A stretch of DNA of 64,000 bases, from the NCBI RefSeq assembly GCF_003851685.1, contig NZ_CP027727.1, positions 2,480,001 to 2,544,000 on the forward strand, in the 5' to 3' direction. Origin of the DNA: Pseudomonas sp. R5-89-07. GTDB taxonomy: Bacteria > Pseudomonadota > Gammaproteobacteria > Pseudomonadales > Pseudomonadaceae. Below, piece after piece: positions 43,323 through 50,200 of this stretch. Position numbers and translations under genes: made by a program. The notes under the pieces were generated by a model. It ran no database searches and was not told where the DNA came from. It saw only the letters and a list, made by a program, of their open reading frames with translations. How positions within the stretch are numbered: position 1 is the first letter of the stretch; every line of letters starts with the position of its first letter.

Positions 43323-44663
43323 TCAGGCCAGGGCCTTTTCTGTGGTTTCGATCAGGCTGTAGCGGTTGGCCGGCACCTCCAGTCCGAGGTTGTCGCGCAA
43401 CGTCTGTCCGCTGTACTCGGTACGGAACAAGCCCCGCTGCTGCAGCACCGGCACCACCAGCTCAGTGAAGTACTGCAAGCCATCGGGCAGCACCGAGTTG
43501 ATGATGAAACCATCACTGGCGCCTGCTTCGAACCAGCGCTGGATGGCATCGGCGACCTGCTCCGGCGTGCCGACGAAATCGCGCTTGGGCCGCGAGAACC
43601 GCAGCGCCACTTCGCGCAAGCTCAGGCCTTCGTCCCGGGCCAATTGCTTGATGCGCTCGGAGCCGCCTCTCTGGCTGTTGGCGCCCAGATCGCCCAGTTC
43701 CGGGAACGGCGCATCAAGCGGGTACTGGCTGAAATCATGGTCATTGAACGGACGGCCCAGGGCGACAATCGCATCTTCCACGGTGACCAGCTCCACCGCC
43801 TGCTGGTAACGGCTTTCCACCTCGGCGGCGTCGCGCCCGACAATCGGCCGGATACCCGGCAGGATCGACAGGTTGCCGGGGTCACGCCCAAAGCCCTTGG
43901 CACGGCGTTTCAAGTCGGCCGTATAGGCTTTGCCTTCCTCGATCGTCTCCACGTGCACAAAGATGGCGTCGGCATGTTGCGCGGCAAAGTTGCGCCCGTC
44001 TTCCGAGGTTCCGGCCTGGAAGATCACTGGCTGGCCCTGGCGCGAACGCGCGATATTCAGCGGGCCCTTGACCGAGAAGAACTCGCCCTTGTGGTTGAGC
44101 GCATGCAGCTTGTGCGGGGTGAAGAACTCGCCGCTGTGCTTGTTGTAGGCAAAGGCATCGTCCTCCCAGGAGTCCCACAGGCCCTTGACCACATCCAGGT
44201 GTTCCTTGGCGATGCGGTAACGCACGGCGTGAGGCGGGTGTTCGGCTTTGCCGAAATTATCGGCGGTGCCGCTCAGCCACGAGGTGACCACGTTCCAGCC
44301 GGCGCGCCCACCGCTGATATGGTCCAGCGAAGCGAACTGGCGCGCCACCTGGTAGGGCTCGGTGTAACTGACGGTCACGGTGGCGACCAGGCCGATGTGC
44401 GTAGTCAGCGCGGCCAGCGCCGAAAGAATCGTCAGCGGTTCGAAACGGTTGAGGTAGTGCGGGCTGGACTTGGCATGGATATGCAGGCTGTCGGCGATGA
44501 ACACGAAGTCGAACCGCGCGGCTTCGGCCAGTTCGGTCTGCTGTTTGTAAAAGCCGAAATTCGTGCTGGCGTCGGGCTGCGCCTTTGGGTGGCGCCATTC
44601 GCCCCAGCCGTGGCCGACACCGTGAACCATGGCACCGAGTTTCAATTGACGTGGCTTGCTCAT
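43323..44663 (-). CDS. LLM-class flavin-dependent monooxygenase (NtaA/SnaA/DszA-like)
   Basis: Bacterial-luciferase-like monooxygenase of 446 residues, start ATG at 44663 with AAGGAG upstream. Family landmarks: FDFVFIADSLH (about 52-62), LSALAALTTHIGLVATVTVSYTEPYQVARQFASLD-type barrel region, SGGRAGWNVVTSW (about 119-131), and GQPVIFQAGTSEDGR. The length and the NVVTSW motif point to the NtaA/SnaA/DszA subgroup, which uses FMNH2 from a separate reductase. No reductase gene is nearby. It starts 10 bp after the binding-protein gene, so it is in the same operon. An organosulfur compound is the likely substrate class. Confidence 0.9.
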   Translation of the reverse strand: MSKPRQLKLGAMVHGVGHGWGEWRHPKAQPDASTNFGFYKQQTELAEAARFDFVFIADSLHIHAKSSPHYLNRFEPLTILSALAALTTHIGLVATVTVSYTEPYQVARQFASLDHISGGRAGWNVVTSWLSGTADNFGKAEHPPHAVRYRIAKEHLDVVKGLWDSWEDDAFAYNKHSGEFFTPHKLHALNHKGEFFSVKGPLNIARSRQGQPVIFQAGTSEDGRNFAAQHADAIFVHVETIEEGKAYTADLKRRAKGFGRDPGNLSILPGIRPIVGRDAAEVESRYQQAVELVTVEDAIVALGRPFNDHDFSQYPLDAPFPELGDLGANSQRGGSERIKQLARDEGLSLREVALRFSRPKRDFVGTPEQVADAIQRWFEAGASDGFIINSVLPDGLQYFTELVVPVLQQRGLFRTEYSGQTLRDNLGLEVPANRYSLIETTEKALA

Positions 44664-44673
44664 GTTCTGCTCC

Positions 44674-45648
44674 TTAGCGCGATGCTTGGGAATTGGGGGC
44701 ACGTTGGGCGTTGAAGCGCTTGTCGAAGCCTTGCGACACATCGATGTGCCGGCTCAACAGGCCTTCCTTCTGGTAAGTGTCGGCGGTGGCCTGGAGGCCG
44801 CTGATCACCGCGTCGTCAATCAGCACCGGGGACAGGCGAGTGTCCTTGGCCACTTCGATGTGCACGGCCAACGGCAGGCCGGTGATTTTGGCCTGGGCGG
44901 CGGCATATTCCTCGGGATGCGCGTTGGCCCAGGCGTAGGCGCGGTCCACGCGGGCGACAAAGTCGTCCAGTTGCACGCGCTTGTCGGCGATGGCCTGGCT
45001 GGTGGCGGCGAAGTACAGGTGATTGCTCAGCAGGTTTTTGCCGCTGACCAGCACACGGGCGTTGCTTTGGGAGGTGACCACGGTGGTGTACGGGTCCCAG
45101 GTCGCCCAGGCATCGGCGGTGCCATTGTCCAGTACCAGTCGGGATTCGGCGGGCAGCAGGAAGATGAATTGCACGTCCTGCGAGGTCAGGCCCGCACTGG
45201 CCAGTGCCTTGATCGCCAGGTAATGCCCGATGGAGCCACGCCCGGTGACGATTTTCTTGCCCTTGAGGTCGGCTGCGGTCTTGATCGGCGAATCCTGGGG
45301 CACCAGCAGCGCGGTGGTGTTACGCCCTTCGGCGTGGATGATGCTGATCACCTTGAGCGACGCCCCGGCGCCGAGCGCGAACACATAGGGCGCATCGCCC
45401 AGCGCGCCGACGTCCACCGCGCCGGCATTCAGGGCTTCGCCCAGGGGCGAGGCCGAGGGGAATTCCGACCATTTGATCTCGTATGGCACGTTTTGGGTTT
45501 CGCCAGAGGCTTCCAGCAGCGCTTTGATCGTCGACTTCTGGTTGGCCACGCGCAGGGGTTGCAGGTCGGCGGCGTGGGCGTTGCCGAGCAGGCCGAGGGC
45601 GAGGGCGCCGCCCAGCAGCAAGCGCTTGAAGGGGGTAGTGAACAGCAT
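44674..45648 (-). CDS. Aliphatic-sulfonate-type ABC substrate-binding protein
   Basis: Periplasmic binding protein of 324 residues (SsuA-like). A signal peptide (RLLLGGALALGLLGNAHA) is followed by LRVANQKSTIKALLEAS, FPSASPLGEALNAGAVDVGALGDAPYVFALGAG and LKGKKIVTGRGSIGHYL, the usual pattern for sulfonate/taurine-binding proteins. No permease or ATPase gene is adjacent, so it must share a transporter encoded elsewhere. It is placed between the rhodanese gene and the LLM monooxygenase in one minus-strand run. Confidence 0.88.
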   Translation of the reverse strand: MLFTTPFKRLLLGGALALGLLGNAHAADLQPLRVANQKSTIKALLEASGETQNVPYEIKWSEFPSASPLGEALNAGAVDVGALGDAPYVFALGAGASLKVISIIHAEGRNTTALLVPQDSPIKTAADLKGKKIVTGRGSIGHYLAIKALASAGLTSQDVQFIFLLPAESRLVLDNGTADAWATWDPYTTVVTSQSNARVLVSGKNLLSNHLYFAATSQAIADKRVQLDDFVARVDRAYAWANAHPEEYAAAQAKITGLPLAVHIEVAKDTRLSPVLIDDAVISGLQATADTYQKEGLLSRHIDVSQGFDKRFNAQRAPNSQASR

Positions 45649-45731
45649 GGGACAGACTCCAGGCGTTGGATAAAGGAAGGTACCTCCGCCTGGAGAAGGG
45701 GTCGGATTTCCGGGAACGGTGTTGCGGTGGA

Positions 45732-47315
45732 TCAGATGACGTAGAAACCGTGGGTGGCGTCGCGCGCCAGTTGCTCGACCAGGCCGAATTCCCAGTCCAG
45801 GTAGGCCTGCATGGCTTCCCGTGGGTTATCGGTGCCTTCATAGGGGCGGCGATAGCGGTCGATGCGCGGTGAGGCCAAGTGAGTTTCACCTTCTTCGAGC
45901 GGCAGTTGCGCGGCGATCCAGGCGGCGGTACCACCCTGCAGCAGGAACACTTGGCTGCCGGTCAGGGCTTCGACTTCGGCCACCGCCAGGCGCGCCAATT
46001 GGCTGCTGCCGCAGGTCAATACGTAGCGCTGCTCGCGGGGCACCTTGGCCAGCGCCTCGGGCAGTTGCGCGCGCAACACCCACCAGGCACCGGGGATATG
46101 GCGCTTGACGTAATTGGCGCTGGCGGTGAAGTCCAGCACCACCGTGTCGCCATGCTCGAGCCAGTCGGCCAGGGTGTGCGGGCTGATCAGTTCGGCCTGG
46201 GGCGGCGGGGGCACCGGCGCGCCCCAGGCACCCTGTTCACTGAAGTGCGCGGCTTGCAGCTCGTCGAGCACATAGACTTCCCAACCCAGTTGGGCAAGCC
46301 AGGACGCCGACATGTTTGCGCGCACGCCGTCATCGTCCACCAGCACCAGGCGCGCACCGCGCACGCTGGCGACGTGGTCGGTTTCCTGCACCAGCTGCCC
46401 GCCCGGTGTGGAACGGGCGCCGGGCAGGTGGCCGGCCTCGAATTCTTCCGGGGTGCGCACGTCGAACAGGTAGGTGGTGCGGGCCGCGTCCTGCTGCCAG
46501 CGTTGCAGATCAGCCAGGCTGGCACGGCCGACGCGGGCCTTGTCGGCCACGCCGCGTGCGGCCTGGGCGGCGGTTAGGCGGTGTTCCTCGCTGGTCGGTG
46601 CAAAGCGGCGCGCCTGGCCATGGGCTAGTTTTTGCCCGGCCAGGGTCCAGCCGATGGTGCCGTTACGCAGCGCCGACACCGGGTTGGCCACGCCAGCGTT
46701 GATCAGCGACTGGGTGCCGATAATGCTGCGGGTGCGCCCGGCGCAGTTGACGATAATGCGCGTGGCCGGGTCCGGGGCCAGTTCACGGGCGCGCAGCACC
46801 AGTTCGGCACCCGGCACGCTGATGCCGGTGGGGATGCTCATGGTCTGGTATTCATCGAAGCGCCGGGCGTCGAGCACCACCACATCGGCCTGATTGTCGA
46901 GCAGCGCCTGGACCTCTTCGGCGGCCAGGGACGGCGTGTGGCGCTGGCTTTCCACCAATTCGCCAAAGGCCTTGCTCGGCACGTTGACGTCGATAAACAG
47001 CTCGCCACCGGCCTGGCGCCAGCCCTCAAGCCCGCCTTCCAGCAGGCTGACTTGGGTGTAGCCCAGCGCAAGCAGGCGATCGGCGGCGCGCTCGGCCAAC
47101 CCTTCACCGTTGTCGTACAGCGTGACCTGAGTGTCGCGGCGTGGAATGCGCGAATACACCTCCAGTTCCAGCTTGGACAGGGCAATGTTCGCGGCAAACA
47201 GCGGGTGGCCTTCGGCAAACGGCGCTTCCTCACGCACGTCTACCAGGGCGACTTCTTCATGGTCCAACAGGGCCTGGCGAATCTGGGCGTAGCTGCGGGT
47301 CGATACGGTGCTCAT
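45732..47315 (-). CDS. Four-domain rhodanese-like sulfurtransferase
   Basis: Protein of 527 residues made of four consecutive rhodanese modules. Domains 2 and 4 keep the catalytic cysteine (IIVNCAGRTRS near residue 191; YVLTCGSSQLA near residue 433). Domains 1 and 3 have an aspartate at the matching place (TLYDNGEGLA, LVLVDDDGVRA) and are probably structural or regulatory. Rhodaneses move sulfane sulfur between thiols. The start overlaps the stop of the upstream thiol-dioxygenase gene by four bases, so the two products are made together. The pairing suggests handling of persulfide or sulfur from a thiol substrate. Four-module rhodaneses are much less common than one- or two-module forms. Confidence 0.9.
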   Translation of the reverse strand: MSTVSTRSYAQIRQALLDHEEVALVDVREEAPFAEGHPLFAANIALSKLELEVYSRIPRRDTQVTLYDNGEGLAERAADRLLALGYTQVSLLEGGLEGWRQAGGELFIDVNVPSKAFGELVESQRHTPSLAAEEVQALLDNQADVVVLDARRFDEYQTMSIPTGISVPGAELVLRARELAPDPATRIIVNCAGRTRSIIGTQSLINAGVANPVSALRNGTIGWTLAGQKLAHGQARRFAPTSEEHRLTAAQAARGVADKARVGRASLADLQRWQQDAARTTYLFDVRTPEEFEAGHLPGARSTPGGQLVQETDHVASVRGARLVLVDDDGVRANMSASWLAQLGWEVYVLDELQAAHFSEQGAWGAPVPPPPQAELISPHTLADWLEHGDTVVLDFTASANYVKRHIPGAWWVLRAQLPEALAKVPREQRYVLTCGSSQLARLAVAEVEALTGSQVFLLQGGTAAWIAAQLPLEEGETHLASPRIDRYRRPYEGTDNPREAMQAYLDWEFGLVEQLARDATHGFYVI

Positions 47316-47929
47316 AAGGCAGGGCTCTTTTCTTTGGACAGGTCCCAGATATTGGGGAGGTAGGCGTTGGAATAACCGGAGATAAACAGTTTCTCGCTGC
47401 CATCGGGCTGATACACCGCTCGGCGCACCGCGCCGATGTTGGCGCCGTACACGTGAATGCTGATGGACACCTGATCGGCGTGGGCATTGCTCACCTGATG
47501 GATATCACCGATCTTCGGCGACACCGCTTCGACCTGGCCCGGCAACAGTTGCACCGGCTTGCCCTCGGCAACCAGCGTGCCATCGGGCGCCCGGGCAAAG
47601 CCTTGGGAAAACTCTGCACCGCGCAACATGCCGATCAGGCCCCACACGCGATGGTCATGAATTGGCGTGCGTTGCCCCGGCCCCCACACAAAGCTGACGA
47701 TGCTGAAACGCTGGCGCGAATCGGCATGCAGCAGAAATTGCTGGTAACGCTCGGGGTCGGGTTGGGCGAAGTCGTCGGGGAGCCAGTCATCATGGCTGAC
47801 CAGTTGCGCCAGCAGCTTGCCGCCACGGTGCAGCAGGTCGCCCTCACGCGGGTTGCCGTCGATCAGCTCAGCCAAGGCGCCGATGAAGGCGCGCAGTCTC
47901 TCGGGGTGTCGGGCCTGGCTCATGAACAT
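47312..47929 (-). CDS. Cysteine/3-mercaptopropionate dioxygenase family protein
   Basis: Cupin-fold thiol dioxygenase of 205 residues, using non-heme iron and oxygen to turn a thiol into a sulfinate. The iron-binding motif TPIHDHRVWG is near residue 93, and a third histidine lies in IGDIHQVSNAHADQVSISIHVYG. An ATG two codons downstream (MSQARHPERL) is an alternative start. It is the first gene of the minus-strand sulfur run and is divergent from a LysR regulator about 205 bp away. Cysteine and 3-mercaptopropionate are both possible substrates; the sequence alone does not decide. Confidence 0.9.
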   Translation of the reverse strand: MFMSQARHPERLRAFIGALAELIDGNPREGDLLHRGGKLLAQLVSHDDWLPDDFAQPDPERYQQFLLHADSRQRFSIVSFVWGPGQRTPIHDHRVWGLIGMLRGAEFSQGFARAPDGTLVAEGKPVQLLPGQVEAVSPKIGDIHQVSNAHADQVSISIHVYGANIGAVRRAVYQPDGSEKLFISGYSNAYLPNIWDLSKEKSPAL

Positions 47930-47949
47930 TCCATTAGCGGTTTTGATAG

Positions 47950-48009
47950 GCTTATCTAAGCATAATGTTAATGGTTAATATGCTATTTTTTAATGATTAG
48001 CTTATAGCT
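47950..48009. promoter_or_regulatory. AT-rich divergent promoter with GCTTA dyads
   Basis: Contains the near-perfect dyad GCTTATCTAAGC (47950-47961) and TAATGATTAGCTTATA (47991-48006), within the gap between the thiol-dioxygenase operon and the LysR gene. A near copy of the second motif lies at 49257-49272 before the class II aldolase gene. Likely LysR binding sites, by inference. Confidence 0.45.
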
Positions 48010-48135
48010 CAAGGTAATTTAGAACCGGCCTGTATAGCGTTAGACGTTATCGATCACAGCGCGGGCTATCCAGACCGTGTTGCGCGAACTATGCTTCGCG
48101 CACATCTTAATGACTGATCTCTATGTGCGGCCCAA

Positions 48136-49041
48136 ATGAAAATTGACGATATCGATGCCTTTGTCGAAGTGATTCGTTGCCAGTCCATCAGCCATGCCGC
48201 CGAGTCGTTGCAACTGACCCAGCCGGCCATCACCCGCCGCGTGCAGAACTTCGAGCAGGCGCTGGGGGTGGAGCTGTTCGACCGCAACACCAAACCCCTC
48301 AAGCCGACACTGATCGGCACCCGGGTGTATGAGCAATGCCGGCTGATCCTGCGGGAGATGGACGCGCTGCGCGAATTGGTCGCCACCGACGCACCGCCCA
48401 CCGGCGTGCTGCGCCTGGGCGTGCCGCAGACCATTGGCGATGTGGTGCTGCTGGATGCGCTCAAGCAGTTGCGCACCGACTACGCCGACCTGCGCGCCCA
48501 GGTCGCCACTGGCTGGGGCAGCCAACTGGTGGGCAAGATCGAGCGCGGCGAGCTGGATGCGGCGGTGGCGTTGTTTCCGGCGGGCAAGATTTTTCCGGAC
48601 AATATCGTCGGTGAGTCCATCGGCAAGATGGAGCTGGTGGTGGTGTGCGCCAAGGCGCAACTGCCGAAAAAGCCGTGCAAGCTGGCCGACGTGTACCAGG
48701 GCGGCTGGATTCTCAACCCGGACGGGTGTGGCTTCCGGGCCGGTTTGCAGCGCACCTTGTCCGACCAGGGCCTGGCCTTGCGGGTCAACCTGGAAACCTT
48801 CGGCACCGAGTTGCAATTGGGGTTGGTCGCCGATGGGCTGGGCCTTGGCCTGGTGCCGCGCCCGCTGCTCGAGCGCAGTGCCCATCGAGAGCAACTGGCG
48901 GTGATGCCGCTGAAAGACTTCAAGCCGGTGATGGATCTGTGGCTGATCTATCCGCATTTCCTTGGCAACCTGCAAGGGCCGGTGGATGCGTTTGGCCGGT
49001 GGGTGGCGAACTCCCTGCACAAGATCCGCAACGCTGCCTGA
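48136..49041 (+). CDS. LysR-family regulator of the adjacent sulfur cluster (inferred)
   Basis: LysR regulator of 301 residues. The HTH lies at residues about 1-60 (FVEVIRCQSISHAAESLQLTQPAITRRVQNF, abridged here as the ISHAAESLQLTQPAITRRVQ helix pair). The co-inducer domain begins about residue 90 (GVLRLGVPQTIGDVVLL). It starts about 205 bp from the divergent thiol dioxygenase gene, the standard layout for a LysR protein controlling its neighbour. The class II aldolase gene downstream shares a promoter motif with this divergent region and may be a second target. Confidence 0.87.
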   Translation: MKIDDIDAFVEVIRCQSISHAAESLQLTQPAITRRVQNFEQALGVELFDRNTKPLKPTLIGTRVYEQCRLILREMDALRELVATDAPPTGVLRLGVPQTIGDVVLLDALKQLRTDYADLRAQVATGWGSQLVGKIERGELDAAVALFPAGKIFPDNIVGESIGKMELVVVCAKAQLPKKPCKLADVYQGGWILNPDGCGFRAGLQRTLSDQGLALRVNLETFGTELQLGLVADGLGLGLVPRPLLERSAHREQLAVMPLKDFKPVMDLWLIYPHFLGNLQGPVDAFGRWVANSLHKIRNAA

Positions 49042-49046
49042 GTCCT

Positions 49047-49243
49047 TGTGGGAGGGGGCTTGCTCCAATGCCGGCCAGTTAAGCGAAAGTGGTTCACTGT
49101 AGGAGCGAGCTTGCTCGCGAAAAACGCCCAGGCAACGCGTTCATTCTGGATAAACGAGGGGGCCCTGAGTTCTTCGCGAGCAAGCTCGCTCCTACAAAAA
49201 AGCCTTACTGACTGGCATTAGGGCTTGCCCCCCTCCCAGGGCT
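49047..49243. repeat. REP composite: family C doublet inside a decayed family A context
   Basis: A family A left arm (TGTGGGAGGGGGCTTGCTCC) starts at 49047. A complete family C doublet (TGTAGGAGCGAGCTTGCTCG and its complement) spans 49098-49195. A degenerate GGGCTTGCCCCCCTCCCA follows at 49221-49238. It fills most of the 310-bp gap before the aldolase gene; the rest is the AT-rich promoter. Confidence 0.7.
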
Positions 49244-49256
49244 TTATAAAAATTAA

Positions 49257-49272
49257 TAATAATTAGCTTAGA
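49257..49272. promoter_or_regulatory. AT-rich motif shared with the sulfur-cluster promoter
   Basis: TAATAATTAGCTTAGA matches TAATGATTAGCTTATA at 47991 in 14 of 16 positions. It lies 80-95 bp before the class II aldolase ATG, within a strongly AT-rich stretch that is unlike the surrounding DNA. Confidence 0.45.
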
Positions 49273-49351
49273 TTAAAATGTGATTTTTATTATTTCTGGG
49301 CATCCCCTAGGCTGGCCTGCAAGCTATTAAGGCCATCCAGGAAGTTTTGCC

Positions 49352-50146
49352 ATGAGCAGCGTCACCTCGCTACCGAGCGTTTCCAGTACCGTCCGCCAAC
49401 GCGTCACGCCAGAGGAGTGGGAAGTGCGCGTCAAACTGGCCGCCGCCTATCGGCTGGCGGCGTTGTACAAGTGGACCGATCATATCTATACGCACTTCTC
49501 CGCCCGTGTACCCGGCCCGGAGGAGCATTTCCTGATCAACGCGTTCGGCCTGTTGTTCGATGAAATCAACGCCTCCAACCTGGTCAAGGTGGACCTCGAC
49601 GGCACCCTGGTCGATGACCCCACTGGCCTCGGTATCAACTACGCCGGCTACGTGATCCACAGCGCCATCCACGGCGCGCGCCACGACTTGCAAGCGGTGC
49701 TGCACACCCACACCCGCGACGGTATTGCGGTGTCCGCGCAGAAGGACGGGTTGTTGCCGATTTCCCAACATTCCATCGCATTCTCCGGTCGCGTGGCGTA
49801 CCACGGCTATGAAGGCGTGGCGCTGGACCTGGACGAACGCCAGCGGCTGGTGGCGGACCTGGGCGACAAGAGTGTGATGATCTTGCGCAACCATGGGCTG
49901 CTGACCGCAGGAATTAGTGTGGAGCATGCATTCCAGCAACTGCAGGGCCTGGAGCGCGCGTGCAATATCCAGATTGCGGCGCAGGCGGCAGGGAACGCGG
50001 AGTTGGTGTTTCCGCCGGCTGAAGTGGTGGCCAGGGTCGAGGAGCAGGCCAAGGTATTCAGCAGCGGCGACGGGCCTGGTGTGGCGCGGCATTGGAATGC
50101 GTTGATTCGGCAGCTGGAGCGTACCGACACCGACTACAAGAACTGA
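49352..50146 (+). CDS. Class II aldolase/adducin family protein
   Basis: Protein of 264 residues in the fuculose-aldolase/adducin fold. Zinc-site histidines are visible in LQAVLHTHTRDG (about residues 115-126) and ILRNHGLLTAG (about residue 185); the N-terminal WTDHIYTHFSARVPG segment is typical of the subgroup found across proteobacteria. The Asp in HTHTRDG and the length fit the non-sugar-phosphate branch, whose members have poorly known substrates. It is preceded by an AT-rich promoter sharing a motif with the thiol-dioxygenase/LysR region. It converges on the transketolase gene. Confidence 0.85.
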   Translation: MSSVTSLPSVSSTVRQRVTPEEWEVRVKLAAAYRLAALYKWTDHIYTHFSARVPGPEEHFLINAFGLLFDEINASNLVKVDLDGTLVDDPTGLGINYAGYVIHSAIHGARHDLQAVLHTHTRDGIAVSAQKDGLLPISQHSIAFSGRVAYHGYEGVALDLDERQRLVADLGDKSVMILRNHGLLTAGISVEHAFQQLQGLERACNIQIAAQAAGNAELVFPPAEVVARVEEQAKVFSSGDGPGVARHWNALIRQLERTDTDYKN

Positions 50147-50200
50147 GTCGTCGCAGGTTCCGATGCAGCAGGGAGCAAGCCCCCTGCGCATCGAAGCCGG

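Noticed and set aside
48136..49041. Calling the LysR gene cysB
   Set aside because: The sulfur context is tempting, but the sequence lacks clear CysB-specific features and CysB is usually encoded in another setting.
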